From NCBI GenBank assembly GCA_964401685.1, contig CAYNZH010000005.1, positions 1 through 64,000 of the forward strand: 64,000 nucleotides of DNA. The letters run 5' to 3'. A program made the position numbers and the translations under genes. A model generated the notes under the pieces. The model made no database searches. It worked only from the letters and a program-made list of their open reading frames with translations, and had not been told where the DNA came from. Source of the stretch: DASRQK01 sp964401685. GTDB taxonomy: Bacteria > Bacteroidota > Bacteroidia > Sphingobacteriales > Sphingobacteriaceae. Below, one piece after another: positions 18,388 to 27,409 of this stretch; position 1 is the stretch's first letter, and the number at the start of each line of letters is the position of its first letter.

Positions 18388-19152
18388 ATGTTGTCAAAAT
18401 CCCAAATCCGTTTTGTCAGCTCCCTGCAGAACAAAAAGTTCCGCATGCAGCACCAGGCATTCATCGTAGAAGGCTGGAAGTCTATTGAAGAGTTCCTGCA
18501 TTCTAGCTATCAGGTAAAGCAGATTTATTTTACCGCTGCTATGGACGCAAAAATGGGTAAAATACCAGAGAATATAAAATTATATGAGGTGAGCGAAGAC
18601 GATCTGCGAAAAATCAGTGCGCTCAAAACTCCGCAGGGCGTTGTGGCGGTGCTAAACCTCCCCGAACAGAATGCAGAACGCCATTTAGAGAGCCCGGAAT
18701 CTTTTAGAAATAAATTCACGCTGGTCCTTGACGGCGTTCAGGATCCCGGCAACCTGGGAACCATACTCAGGACGGCCGATTGGTTTGGTATAGACCAGAT
18801 CCTTTGTTCTCCAGACTGTGCCGACGTCTACAACCCCAAAACCGTCCAAGCATCCATGGGCTCCCTCTCCAGATTGCCTGTGTACTACACACCCCTTTTG
18901 GAAATTCTTGATCAACTGGGCAAAACAGTGTCCGTCCCCATATATGGAGCAGTCCTCGATGGCCAGCCCATAGGGGATATAAATTTCGGCAAGGACGGCA
19001 TCATCATTCTGGGAAACGAGGGGCAAGGCATCCGCCCCGAGATCCAGAATCAAATACAGGTGCCGGTGACGATCCCGCGAAAAGGTGGCGGAGAATCCCT
19101 CAATGTAGCGATTTCCGCAGCCTTATTTTGTGCACGTGTTTCCGGGGTCTAG
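18388..19152 (+). CDS. TrmH-family (SPOUT) RNA methyltransferase
   Basis: About 254 residues from the ATG at 18388 (MLSKSQIRFV), preferred over an upstream in-frame codon that would overlap tamL. N-terminal SpoU substrate-binding domain (about 1-95), then the SPOUT knot domain with the three motifs: DGVQDPGNLGTILRTADWFG, ILGNEGQGI and SLNVAISAA. It 2'-O-methylates a ribose in tRNA or rRNA; the site cannot be told from the sequence. Divergent to tamL, an arrangement I associate with other Bacteroidota genomes. Confidence 0.9.
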   Translation: MLSKSQIRFVSSLQNKKFRMQHQAFIVEGWKSIEEFLHSSYQVKQIYFTAAMDAKMGKIPENIKLYEVSEDDLRKISALKTPQGVVAVLNLPEQNAERHLESPESFRNKFTLVLDGVQDPGNLGTILRTADWFGIDQILCSPDCADVYNPKTVQASMGSLSRLPVYYTPLLEILDQLGKTVSVPIYGAVLDGQPIGDINFGKDGIIILGNEGQGIRPEIQNQIQVPVTIPRKGGGESLNVAISAALFCARVSGV

Positions 19153-19177
19153 TGGTGTCAGGCCCTCAATTTCCGGC

Positions 19178-20023
19178 CTACTTATTTGCTGCTTCCAGCG
19201 CCTGGGTATTTAGCGTAACATACTCGCTGTTGTTCAGATTTGTAGCCATCTCTATACCTTCCTGTGCGGCTTGCACGGCTCCAGCTTTATCGCCCGCTTT
19301 TAACAAAACTCTGGATTTCCAGTATTTGATATGCGGAGCTCTTTCATTGCCCTTGTCGGCCTCTTTTATCCACTGGGCTGCACGTTGAATGTCCAAATCG
19401 TTCGTGAAGTAGTATTGCGCCGCCTGAAAATAGGGCTTCTTCTCACCCTTCATCGCCTCTTCTATGGAAGCCATAATCCGCCCTCGCTGGTCAACCTTCA
19501 CTGGGAACTTCACTTTTGTGTTTTCCCAAGCCAAAGCAACCGACAAGGAACTGGGAGTCACATCTTCAAAGTTAATCGTGAAGGACTCAACCTTTTCATC
19601 AAGGCGCGTCGGATTTACTGTAAAACGAACAACATCATCCTCTTGCTTATACTGGTAGGCGCCCCATTGATTTGCAGTTTTATTCAGAATGATCGTCCAT
19701 TGCTTTTCGCCCGGAATAGTAAAAAGACCGTAGGTCCCGGCTGGAATTTTTTGTCCCCCGACCTCAAATTCGTCTTCAAAAGTGAGCGCCGTGGCATTGT
19801 TTGCCCCTGTGCGCCAGACTTGGTTGTAAGGGACCAGCCCCCCGAAAATCAGGCGGTCATTGATGCTGGGTCGCTGGTAAACCAAAGTTACTTTACTGAT
19901 ACCCAAGTCCTGCGTGACGGTCTGTGTCGGGCTAGCCGCCGGAAGGCGCAATTGCGCTTGCGCGAGTGCTGGGGTCAAACTCAGTAAAACCCCTGCTATC
20001 AATGTCATTGTTAAATTCTTCAT
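19178..20023 (-). CDS. DUF2911 family exported protein
   Basis: 281 residues with a signal peptide (cleavage after about residue 22, AQA). The DUF2911 domain spans about 28-170, with the characteristic WRTGANNATALTF and AGTYGLF segments. The C-terminal ~100 residues look like a helical TPR-like repeat region. Function unknown; periplasmic or lipid-associated location is inferred. It is convergent with the methyltransferase gene and divergent from purK. Confidence 0.88.
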   Translation of the reverse strand: MKNLTMTLIAGVLLSLTPALAQAQLRLPAASPTQTVTQDLGISKVTLVYQRPSINDRLIFGGLVPYNQVWRTGANNATALTFEDEFEVGGQKIPAGTYGLFTIPGEKQWTIILNKTANQWGAYQYKQEDDVVRFTVNPTRLDEKVESFTINFEDVTPSSLSVALAWENTKVKFPVKVDQRGRIMASIEEAMKGEKKPYFQAAQYYFTNDLDIQRAAQWIKEADKGNERAPHIKYWKSRVLLKAGDKAGAVQAAQEGIEMATNLNNSEYVTLNTQALEAANK

Positions 20024-20106
20024 ATATAGACTTAATTTTTGTCTAAAATATTCAAATCAATTCTAAAATCCAAGGAAAAAATCATAAATCCGTTTGAATA
20101 AATTTG

Positions 20107-20114
20107 TATATTTG
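20107..20114 (+). promoter_or_regulatory. Bacteroidota -7 promoter element of purK
   Basis: TATATTTG matches TAnnTTTG, 23 nt before the purK ATG. No good -33 TTG lies at the expected distance. Confidence 0.5.
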
Positions 20115-20137
20115 GTGGCTAATGTTTAATTTTAACT

Positions 20138-21073
20138 ATGGCGGCAGATTTTTACGGTGATTTTACCCTCGGCATTTTGGGCGGGGGCCAGTTGGGGCGG
20201 ATGTTGATTCAGGAAGCGATCAATTTTAATGTAAATACCCATGTAATGGATCCAGACGCTAATGCACCTTGCCGCTCTCTTTGCAGCAATTTTGTGGTGG
20301 GCAAACTGGACGATTTTGATGCTGTTTATCAGTTTGGGAAAAACCTGGATATGCTCACCATAGAGATAGAAAAGGTCAATGTGGATGCGCTGGAGAAGTT
20401 GGAGCAAGAGGGGGTGAAGGTATTCCCTCAGTCCCGCATCATTCGCCTGATTCAGGATAAAGGCTTGCAAAAACAGTTTTTCAAGCAAAATGACATACCA
20501 ACATCGCCCTTTCAACTGGTGAATTCGGCAGCAGAACTGTCAGATTCCAGCATGAGACCGCCATATATTCAGAAGCTAAGAAGGGATGGCTATGACGGGA
20601 AAGGCGTAAAGAAGATCGTGAATGAGTCGGACTGGGAGCACGCATTTGATCATCCGAGCCTGATCGAAGAATGGGTGGATTTTGAACAAGAAATCGGTGT
20701 GATCGTCGCAAGAAATCCGGANNNNNNNNNNNNNNNNNNNNNNNNNNNNNNNNNNNNNNNNNNNNNNNNNNNNNNNNNNNNNNNNNNNNNNNNNNNNNNN
20801 NNNNNNNNNNNNNNNNNNNNNCTGGGCAACCCTGGAGCACGTACCCACGCGGTGATGATCAACCTGCTGGGCGACTCCGGGCATGATGGGCTGGCCAAGT
20901 ACGATGGGATTGACGAGGTGATGGCGATGGAGGGTGTATATCTGCATTTATACGGAAAAAAATATACCAAGCCTTTCAGGAAAATGGGGCATATAACTGT
21001 TGTAAATGAGCAGCGGGATGCGGCAATGGAGACAGCCAAAAAAATTCAAACGATGATCCGGGCGATCACTTAA
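20138..21073 (+). CDS. purK: N5-carboxyaminoimidazole ribonucleotide synthase (interrupted by an assembly gap)
   Basis: ATP-grasp enzyme that carboxylates AIR with bicarbonate and ATP in purine synthesis. The N-terminal part (about 195 residues) carries GILGGGQLGRML and the KLRRDGYDGKGV ATP loop. After 100 N the frame resumes with LGNPGARTHAVM, typical of the C-terminus. The visible total is about 311 codons including the N run, whereas the family is about 375-385, so roughly 65-75 residues more than the N run allows appear to be missing from the sequence; the missing part includes the metal-binding NEVAPRPHNSGH region. Not a real truncation. Paired with purE 13 nt downstream. Confidence 0.9.
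   Translation: MAADFYGDFTLGILGGGQLGRMLIQEAINFNVNTHVMDPDANAPCRSLCSNFVVGKLDDFDAVYQFGKNLDMLTIEIEKVNVDALEKLEQEGVKVFPQSRIIRLIQDKGLQKQFFKQNDIPTSPFQLVNSAAELSDSSMRPPYIQKLRRDGYDGKGVKKIVNESDWEHAFDHPSLIEEWVDFEQEIGVIVARNPXXXXXXXXXXXXXXXXXXXXXXXXXXXXXXXXXXLGNPGARTHAVMINLLGDSGHDGLAKYDGIDEVMAMEGVYLHLYGKKYTKPFRKMGHITVVNEQRDAAMETAKKIQTMIRAIT
20722..20821. other. Assembly gap: 100 N inside purK
   Basis: Exactly 100 N, the conventional placeholder for a gap of unknown size. Coding frame is conserved across it by chance only; comparison with the normal length of PurK suggests about 300 nt are really missing. Confidence 0.97.
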
Positions 21074-21086
21074 ACCAGAAGCAAAT

Positions 21087-21599
21087 ATGCAATTGACAGA
21101 AAATAGTCCTCAGATCGGCATCATTATGGGAAGTAAATCGGACCTGCCGGTCATGCGGGAAGCCTACGATTTTTTACGCGACATGGGTATTGCCACCGAG
21201 ATCGACATTGTGTCGGCTCACAGGACACCCGACAGGATGTACCACTACGCGAGCACGGCCGCAGAAAGAGGACTCAAAGTCATTATCGCGGGAGCCGGTG
21301 GCGCTGCCCACCTCCCAGGTATGGTTGCCTCCATCACACACTTGCCGGTGATTGGCGTGCCTGTCAAGTCTACTAATTCTATAGATGGCTGGGATTCTGT
21401 ACTCTCAATCCTACAAATGCCAAATGGCATCCCTGTTGCGACGGTCGCGTTGAATGCGGCAAAGAATGCCGGAATCCTCGCCGCTCAGATTTTGGCTGCG
21501 GGCGATGCCCGGATTGCTGAAAGAATCCAGCTTTTCAAAAAAGATCTCGCCAAAAAAATAGAAGAATCGGCCGAAGCGCTGGCTAAGGAGTTCCAATAA
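21087..21599 (+). CDS. purE: N5-carboxyaminoimidazole ribonucleotide mutase
   Basis: 170 residues; the class I PurE that moves the carboxyl group from N5-CAIR to C4, the step after PurK. The phosphate-binding GSKSDLPVM and the SAHRTPDRM motif with the catalytic His are present, as is the GAGGAAHLPGM loop. It is 13 nt downstream of purK and 11 nt upstream of a membrane-protein gene, so the three are probably one transcript. Confidence 0.96.
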   Translation: MQLTENSPQIGIIMGSKSDLPVMREAYDFLRDMGIATEIDIVSAHRTPDRMYHYASTAAERGLKVIIAGAGGAAHLPGMVASITHLPVIGVPVKSTNSIDGWDSVLSILQMPNGIPVATVALNAAKNAGILAAQILAAGDARIAERIQLFKKDLAKKIEESAEALAKEFQ

Positions 21600-21610
21600 G
21601 AATCGTAAGG

Positions 21611-22594
21611 ATGATTGCCACACAGTTTCGACAATTTTCACGTATCAATACGCTGTGGCTTGTGATCCTTCTGCTGGTGGTGCTGATCCCCAAAGCGATC
21701 AACCTTCCTGCCTTCACTGAACTCTCACTCGTGGAAGCTCCGATTGCCGCGTTTTTCTGGGGAAAGCAAGGATGGGAAGTCCCTTCCTGGTTGAATGCGC
21801 TCTTGGCGGGCACTGCGATTTTTCTGCAAGCCTTGCATCTCAATCGCATTAGCAATCAATATAAGCTTTTTGCGCGACCGAGTTCCATCGTTTCCGCTGT
21901 GTACATCTTGTTGGCCGCCTATTTCCATGCGGATCTCGCCGTCACTCCGGCTTTGCTCAGCAATTTTTTTCTCATATGGATGTTCCACAAGCTGCTCAGT
22001 TTTTACCACCGGGATTATATTCTGACCGATACTTTTGATCTGGGAATAATGGTTGCCGTTGGAAGCATGATTTACCTTCCTTTTCTGGGATTTATTCTCG
22101 TCGCATGGGCCGGCCTGGGCTTGTTCCGTACCTTCGCATGGCGTGAATGGGTCGCGCCTCTTTTCGGATTTTTCGCTCCCTACTTTTTATTGTGGGTTCT
22201 TTTTTTTATTTCCGATCAGGGCAGTGCTTTTCAAGAGCTGTGGCAACCACTCATGTCCACCGCGGTATCCGTTCCGGTGTTGCAAACTTGGCATTTCTTG
22301 GAGATTTCCATCCTCATAATTATCGTTCTGCTAACCACGATAACCCTTCCCAAGACATTTTTTAAACGCATCGCCCACGTCCGGAAATCCTTTCAGCTGG
22401 CATTCATCGTGCTGATAATTGGGGTGCTGGGGTTTCTTTGGAGCGAAAACACGCTTGGCCGTCATTTTTATCTTTTGGTACCATCAATCAGCTTGTATAT
22501 GGGCTATTATTTTCAGAGGTCAGAAAAACCACTCATTTATGAGAGTCTGTTTTTGACGCTCCTTCTCCTGATACTGCTTCATGGTTTGGTTTAA
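21611..22594 (+). CDS. Multi-spanning inner-membrane protein of unknown function
   Basis: 327 residues with about eight to ten hydrophobic segments spread over the whole length (for example near 17-35, 85-105, 115-135, 148-172, 185-205, 230-255, 265-285 and the C-terminus). It resembles the DUF6427-type membrane proteins of Bacteroidota, though I cannot confirm that by eye. No catalytic motif seen. Immediately follows purE (11 nt) and precedes an outer-membrane protein gene after 103 nt. Confidence 0.78.
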   Translation: MIATQFRQFSRINTLWLVILLLVVLIPKAINLPAFTELSLVEAPIAAFFWGKQGWEVPSWLNALLAGTAIFLQALHLNRISNQYKLFARPSSIVSAVYILLAAYFHADLAVTPALLSNFFLIWMFHKLLSFYHRDYILTDTFDLGIMVAVGSMIYLPFLGFILVAWAGLGLFRTFAWREWVAPLFGFFAPYFLLWVLFFISDQGSAFQELWQPLMSTAVSVPVLQTWHFLEISILIIIVLLTTITLPKTFFKRIAHVRKSFQLAFIVLIIGVLGFLWSENTLGRHFYLLVPSISLYMGYYFQRSEKPLIYESLFLTLLLLILLHGLV

Positions 22595-22660
22595 GGTAGT
22601 GAAATCCAGTATTTTAACCTTTTTTAACAAAATGAGACCTCTTAAGAAGTAAAAAATAAA

Positions 22661-22668
22661 TAGCTTTG
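22661..22668 (+). promoter_or_regulatory. Bacteroidota -7 promoter element upstream of the barrel protein gene
   Basis: TAGCTTTG matches TAnnTTTG, 29 nt before the ATG at 22698. No matching -33 element. Confidence 0.5.
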
Positions 22669-22697
22669 CAGTTCTTATTTTGCTATATTTATAATCT

Positions 22698-24008
22698 ATG
22701 TGCATGTTCAAACGAATGCAAGTTGTTTTGGTTTTGTTAGTTTTTTGCGGAGTTTGTGCCGCGCCAGTGGCTTTTGCTCAAAAATCCAACACAAGTTCGC
22801 CTTATTCCAGATATGGTATTGGTGAAATGAAGGGGATTGCGCCAGCGCAGAACAAGGCAATGGCAGGTTTGTCGACAGGGGTTCGTTATATAGGCATGTA
22901 CGACCATATCAATCCCGGCAATCCTGCATCCTACTCAGCAATACAGTTGACGACCATTGACGCAGGTTTGTATGGAAATATTTCGCAGCTTAGCAATCGC
23001 AACCTCTCGGAAAATTCCTATAATTTTTCACTTACCCACTTCCACTTTGCTTTTCCCATGGGCAATCCGGGAACAGTCACGTTCGGGGTAGAGCCCTATT
23101 CGGAGGTTGGATACAACTACATGGTTCCGGGAACGCTGGACACCATGACCGTACACAGTGTCTACGCTGGCGAAGGCGGGACGACAAAAGCTTTTTTAGG
23201 TTATGGTGTGAGGCTGAGCCCCCAATTCAGCGTGGGGCTGAACGCAGGTTATTTGTTTGGGACAATCAATCAGGTTCGGTCCATCGAATATCCCTTTGAA
23301 GTCGGGAGTTTAAACGGCCGGGAAGATCGAGATAATTTTATGCGCGGGTTCGTCTTTGATTACGGTGTTCAGTATTTCAAGCCTTTGAACGATCAGGTCA
23401 GTTTGGTGATTGGTGCTGGAGGAAGCGCTGCGGCTCCTATTCAGTCAAGCACAAATTTGCTAGCTATCCGTACGCCGTTTAGCGTCAGCGACGGCACAGG
23501 CACCTTGCCTGTCGATACCATCTCTTTCATTGAGGGAGATAACCAAACGATCGATTTGCCTCAGTCGTATAAACTAGGTTTTTCCGTTTCCCATAGCAAC
23601 CGCTGGATGGTTGGTGCCGACTTTAATTATGGTCAGTGGTCCAATTTCCGCTCCGGTGGCATTAATGGCGGCCTGGAGGATAGTTACGGCGTTGCCGTGG
23701 GTGGACAAATCACGCCTGATCCGACTTCTGTCAGATACCTGAATCTAGTCGACTACCGGCTTGGATTTAAATATAACAAGACCGCGATAGAAATCGTCAA
23801 CGAACAGGTTGATCAGCTTGCGGTAACGTTTGGCTTCGGGTTTCCCCTCCCCTCTCTTTTCGGTACGTCCTTTTATAAGGTGAACTTTTCCGCCGAATTG
23901 GGTCAAATGGGTAAAATATCAAATTCTTTAGTTAGGGAAAGATATGCCAATCTCAGTTTAGGATTTACGCTAAACGATAGGTGGTTCAGAAGAGCTTCCT
24001 ACGACTAA
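22698..24008 (+). CDS. Outer-membrane beta-barrel protein, FadL/OmpP1-like
   Basis: 436 residues with a signal peptide (cleavage near AFAQ, residue ~27); three methionines near the start (codons 1, 3 and 7) leave the exact start uncertain. The mature protein begins with SPYSRYGIGEM and MAGLSTGVRY, then alternating aromatic/glycine beta strands to the end. The pattern of an early NPGNPASYS segment recalls FadL/OmpP1-type barrels that move hydrophobic compounds; a porin-like or unknown role is equally possible. Directly followed by lptC (13 nt) and a PpiD-like foldase, so it sits in an envelope-assembly group. Confidence 0.78.
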   Translation: MCMFKRMQVVLVLLVFCGVCAAPVAFAQKSNTSSPYSRYGIGEMKGIAPAQNKAMAGLSTGVRYIGMYDHINPGNPASYSAIQLTTIDAGLYGNISQLSNRNLSENSYNFSLTHFHFAFPMGNPGTVTFGVEPYSEVGYNYMVPGTLDTMTVHSVYAGEGGTTKAFLGYGVRLSPQFSVGLNAGYLFGTINQVRSIEYPFEVGSLNGREDRDNFMRGFVFDYGVQYFKPLNDQVSLVIGAGGSAAAPIQSSTNLLAIRTPFSVSDGTGTLPVDTISFIEGDNQTIDLPQSYKLGFSVSHSNRWMVGADFNYGQWSNFRSGGINGGLEDSYGVAVGGQITPDPTSVRYLNLVDYRLGFKYNKTAIEIVNEQVDQLAVTFGFGFPLPSLFGTSFYKVNFSAELGQMGKISNSLVRERYANLSLGFTLNDRWFRRASYD

Positions 24009-24021
24009 TTTTTTCTAAAGT

Positions 24022-24573
24022 ATGAAGACCACGCAATGGGTCATAGCATTGGTTTTGTTGATTTTCAGTACAGTTGCCTGTGAGCCTGATCTGGCGGAGG
24101 TCGACCGTATTGCTTCTATTCGCGCAGAGGAGCCAGTAGACATCAGCCTGGGAGTCACCGTGATTTTCAGCGACTCAGCCCAAGTCAAGGCCCGGCTGAC
24201 TGCGCCCGAGATGCGCAGTTATTCGGCAGCTGACAATCCCTACCACGAATTTCAAAAGGGGATAAAGATTGTTTTTTTCGATCCGAATGGTGAAGAAGTC
24301 CAAAATATTGTCGCGGACTATGCCGTTCGAAGGGAGAGAGAAGAACTGGTAGAATTCAGAAAGAATGTGATCATCACCAGGAGCGATGGGGTACAGATAA
24401 AAACTGAAGAGCTCATTCACGACGAAAAATCCAATATTTTTTACAACAACTCTCCGCTTTTCGGTTATTCCAGTGATGGCCGGAATACCTTTCAAGGTGC
24501 GTCATTTCGCTCAGAAATGGGTTTTAACAACATTGTGATCCAAAATTCTACCGGTTCAATGTTTTTGGATTAA
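24022..24573 (+). CDS. lptC: LptC family LPS-transport lipoprotein
   Basis: 183 residues, with a signal peptide and lipobox at about C20 (STVAC). The rest matches the LptC/OstA-like beta-jellyroll: strands such as VTVIFSDSAQVKARLTAPEM and GVQIKTEELIHDEKSN. LptC bridges the LptB2FG transporter to the periplasmic LptA filament. In many Bacteroidota it is a lipoprotein, as here, rather than a membrane-anchored protein. It is 13 nt after the barrel gene; the PpiD-like gene follows after about 70 nt. Confidence 0.85.
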   Translation: MKTTQWVIALVLLIFSTVACEPDLAEVDRIASIRAEEPVDISLGVTVIFSDSAQVKARLTAPEMRSYSAADNPYHEFQKGIKIVFFDPNGEEVQNIVADYAVRREREELVEFRKNVIITRSDGVQIKTEELIHDEKSNIFYNNSPLFGYSSDGRNTFQGASFRSEMGFNNIVIQNSTGSMFLD

Positions 24574-24645
24574 ATATTCTGATTTTTTTTATAAAAGTTG
24601 TATCTTGCGCCTCATTTTAAAGAAGCAACTGAATTTAAATACACC

Positions 24646-26760
24646 ATGGGATTTATGAATTTTTTGCGCAATCGTTTGGGGATATTTCTTATCTTCTGTA
24701 TCGGTTTAGCGATTGTGTCGTTTTTGTTGATGGATGTTCTGAGTTATGGCACACCTTCGTGGGCTGGCAACCAGAACGAAGTGGGCAACATCAATGGAAA
24801 ATCAATTGATTATAATGAGTTTAATCAAGAGGTGGACCAGACAACAGAAATGTTCCGCCAGCAAATGGGCGGAGTTTTGACTCCTCAGATGAGAATTTGG
24901 GCAGTGGACCAGGTTTGGAACCAGCGTCTCAACAGAGAACTCTTCGAAGAGGAAATCAACAAGATTGGATTGACAGTGGGCAAAAATGAGCTCAATGATA
25001 TGGTTCAAGGAGATAATCCTTCACCACAGGTCATGCAAGCATTTGGTAACCCACAAACAGGGCAGTTCGACAGAGAGCAACTGCAGTTTTTCCTTTCCCA
25101 GGTAAATACCTTACCCTCGAATCACGAGGCGCATTGGCAGTGGAACGCGTTGTTGGACAATGTCGTAGCCGAGCGTTTGAATCAGAAGTTTACCACTTTG
25201 ATCAACAATAGTGTATACATTACCAGCCTGGAGGCCAATGATGAGTACCAGGCACGCAACAAAGTCGTCAACTTTGACTATATCTTGCTGGATTATTCCT
25301 CGGTTTCAGACGATGAAGTATCCCTGACGGATGCTGATTATAAGGCCTATTATGACGAAAACAGGAAATCCTTTCACAACGAAGAAGAGCTGAGAGATTT
25401 AGAGTTCGTGTTATTTGATGCGACGCCGACCAGCGCTGATACGGCAAGGGTACTTGAGGACGTACAGCGTCTGGCGACCCAATTAGCAGACTCAGGAACG
25501 GATTCTCTGTTTGCCGCGGTAAATTCGCATACGAAATACCCATTTGTCTACAGAAAAGAAGGATTTTACAGTTCAGAACTAGATCCCTTATTGTTTAACG
25601 CTCCAGTCGGTACGGTCGTTGGTCCGGTGCTGAGCAATGGGGTTTTTGAAATCGCAAAAATTGTCGACAGCAGGATGAGCCCGGACTCAATCAAGGCGAG
25701 CCACATCCTAATCAGCCCGGACGCTGTTGGCGGAATGGCGCAGGCGCGTGCCCAAGCTGATTCAATCCGCACACTCATTCAGAGCGGTGAGAGTTTTGCA
25801 GCCCTTGCTATACAATTCAGTATAGATGAAAGCAATAAATTTGATGGCGGATCTCTTAATACATTCGGAAGAGGTGCGATGATCCCAGAGTTTGAAAATC
25901 GCGTTTTTGAAGGGCGTCGGGGTGAAGTGATGGTTGTTAATACTTCTTTTGGTGTACACGTTGTGAAAATCGAAGACGTAATCGGCAATTCCAGGGTTGT
26001 AAAAGCTGCTGTGGTCGACAAACAGGTTACTAGTGGAAAAGAAACCATAGATTCGGTTTACGCGCAGGCTACTCAATTCTTTGGAAGCCTGAACCAAAGT
26101 GATCTGGCAGAAAAAGCCTCCTCGGCTGGTCTGACGTTGCAAAAAGCTTCACGAATCAACGCCCGAGAAACCTCTTTGCAGGGTATTCCTATGAAAAGAG
26201 ACTTAATCCGATGGGCATTCGAGGCTGACGAGAATGATTTGACAGATAAAATCTACGAATCGGAAGATAATAACTATTATGTGGTTGCGAAATTGACGGG
26301 AATACAAGAGAAAGGCGATTTGCCTCTGAGTTCAGTCAAGGCTGAAATCGAAGACGAAGTGAGAAATCGGGTTAAAGCTAAAAAGCTAATTGCTACGGCT
26401 GCTGATGCGGTAAAAGGTGCTTCAAGTCTTGAGGCTGCAGCTCAAAAATTGGGTAGAGAGCCCATCAGCGTCGAGAACGTAGTTCTTGCAAATCCGGTTA
26501 TTCCTGGAGTTGCTCTGGAGCACTCCGTGATAGGGACCATATTCGGACTCGAAGTAGCGCAGGTTTCTCAACCAATCAGAGGCAATCAGGGCGTTTACCT
26601 GGCGCAGGTTTCTGGCTTTGGCAACCCACTTCCACTAGAAAACATTCAAAACCAGAAACAGCAAATGAAACAGGGCCAGGTGCAGAGAAATTGGGCTTTG
26701 CTTTTCCAGGCTTTGAAAGACAACGCCAAGATCAAAGATAATAGGGCGAGATTTTTCTAA
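24646..26760 (+). CDS. Membrane-anchored peptidyl-prolyl isomerase (PpiD/SurA-like)
   Basis: About 704 residues from the ATG at 24646 (MGFMNFLRN); the frame is open 48 nt further upstream, but this start gives the expected short cytoplasmic tail before the single transmembrane segment (about residues 9-32). N-terminal SurA-N-like chaperone helices (about 45-220), a parvulin PPIase domain near 345-455 (IKASHILI, GGSLNTFGRGAMIPEFE, FGVHVVKI), then a long C-terminal helical region. It folds outer-membrane proteins in the periplasm. Followed by a clear terminator. Confidence 0.9.
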   Translation: MGFMNFLRNRLGIFLIFCIGLAIVSFLLMDVLSYGTPSWAGNQNEVGNINGKSIDYNEFNQEVDQTTEMFRQQMGGVLTPQMRIWAVDQVWNQRLNRELFEEEINKIGLTVGKNELNDMVQGDNPSPQVMQAFGNPQTGQFDREQLQFFLSQVNTLPSNHEAHWQWNALLDNVVAERLNQKFTTLINNSVYITSLEANDEYQARNKVVNFDYILLDYSSVSDDEVSLTDADYKAYYDENRKSFHNEEELRDLEFVLFDATPTSADTARVLEDVQRLATQLADSGTDSLFAAVNSHTKYPFVYRKEGFYSSELDPLLFNAPVGTVVGPVLSNGVFEIAKIVDSRMSPDSIKASHILISPDAVGGMAQARAQADSIRTLIQSGESFAALAIQFSIDESNKFDGGSLNTFGRGAMIPEFENRVFEGRRGEVMVVNTSFGVHVVKIEDVIGNSRVVKAAVVDKQVTSGKETIDSVYAQATQFFGSLNQSDLAEKASSAGLTLQKASRINARETSLQGIPMKRDLIRWAFEADENDLTDKIYESEDNNYYVVAKLTGIQEKGDLPLSSVKAEIEDEVRNRVKAKKLIATAADAVKGASSLEAAAQKLGREPISVENVVLANPVIPGVALEHSVIGTIFGLEVAQVSQPIRGNQGVYLAQVSGFGNPLPLENIQNQKQQMKQGQVQRNWALLFQALKDNAKIKDNRARFF

Positions 26761-26780
26761 AGATAATTGTGTAACTTTGT

Positions 26781-26818
26781 ACCGGGCAGCTCAGCATTAG
26801 AGTGCCCGGTTTTTTTTT
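26781..26818 (+). terminator. Rho-independent terminator after the PpiD-like gene
   Basis: Arms ACCGGGCA (26781-26788) and TGCCCGGT (26803-26810) with an inner CTC/GAG pair, followed by eight further T (26811-26818). It ends the envelope-assembly transcript. Confidence 0.9.
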
Positions 26819-26832
26819 GGAATTTTTTTGAT

Positions 26833-26840
26833 AGGAGGGG
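26833..26840 (+). promoter_or_regulatory. Strong Shine-Dalgarno sequence of the DUF2480 gene
   Basis: AGGAGGGG about 12 nt before the ATG at 26852. Such a complete anti-16S match is unusual for Bacteroidota and supports ATG 26852 over an upstream TTG. Confidence 0.6.
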
Positions 26841-26851
26841 ATTTAGGAAAT

Positions 26852-27367
26852 ATGGAGATTCAGGAAAACATCGTTAATAAGATCGCGCAAAGCGGCTTGC
26901 TGACTTTTGATTTAACAGAGATCGCTCCAAAGGGAGAGCGGGTGATATACGATATAAAGGATAACTTGTTCCACGGATTGATTCTGCGCGAGAAAGATTT
27001 TCGGGCCTTTATTAAGGAACACGATTGGTCGCAATATGAAGGCAAATACGTTGCTATCACCTGTAGCGCAGATGCTATAGTGCCGACCTGGGCTTATATG
27101 CTTCTGGCGACCCGTCTGCAAACCCATGCAAAGGAGGTCGTCTTTGGAAATGAGCGCACCTTGGAAGACATTCTCTTTGAAAGGAATCTAGCGTCTTTGG
27201 ATTTCGAGCAGTTCAGGGATCAACGCGTTGTATTAAAAGGCTGCGGCGAAATTCCAATCCCCGAGTCTGCTTTCGTGAAGTTTACGATGGAAGTGAGCAA
27301 AGTTGCAAAAAGTATTATGTACGGCGAACCCTGCTCTACGGTGCCCGTTTACAAACGAAAAACTTAG
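26852..27367 (+). CDS. DUF2480 family protein
   Basis: 171 residues from the ATG at 26852 (MEIQENIVN). Small soluble protein matching the DUF2480 family of Bacteroidota, with characteristic SQYEGKYVAITCSADAIVP and a C-terminal VKGCGEIPIP-like stretch (KGCGEIPIPESAF). Conserved across the phylum, function unknown; no membrane segment or signal. It has its own strong ribosome site and a terminator just upstream, so its expression is probably independent of the foldase gene. Followed 42 nt later by the DUF3108 gene. Confidence 0.87.
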   Translation: MEIQENIVNKIAQSGLLTFDLTEIAPKGERVIYDIKDNLFHGLILREKDFRAFIKEHDWSQYEGKYVAITCSADAIVPTWAYMLLATRLQTHAKEVVFGNERTLEDILFERNLASLDFEQFRDQRVVLKGCGEIPIPESAFVKFTMEVSKVAKSIMYGEPCSTVPVYKRKT

Positions 27368-27409
27368 AATAACGGCATCTTTTTTGTTTTTAAATGACAA
27401 AAGAGATGT

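Noticed and set aside
20138..21073. purK as a truncated or pseudogene
   Set aside because: The shortening is explained by the N run; both flanks match the family in the same frame.
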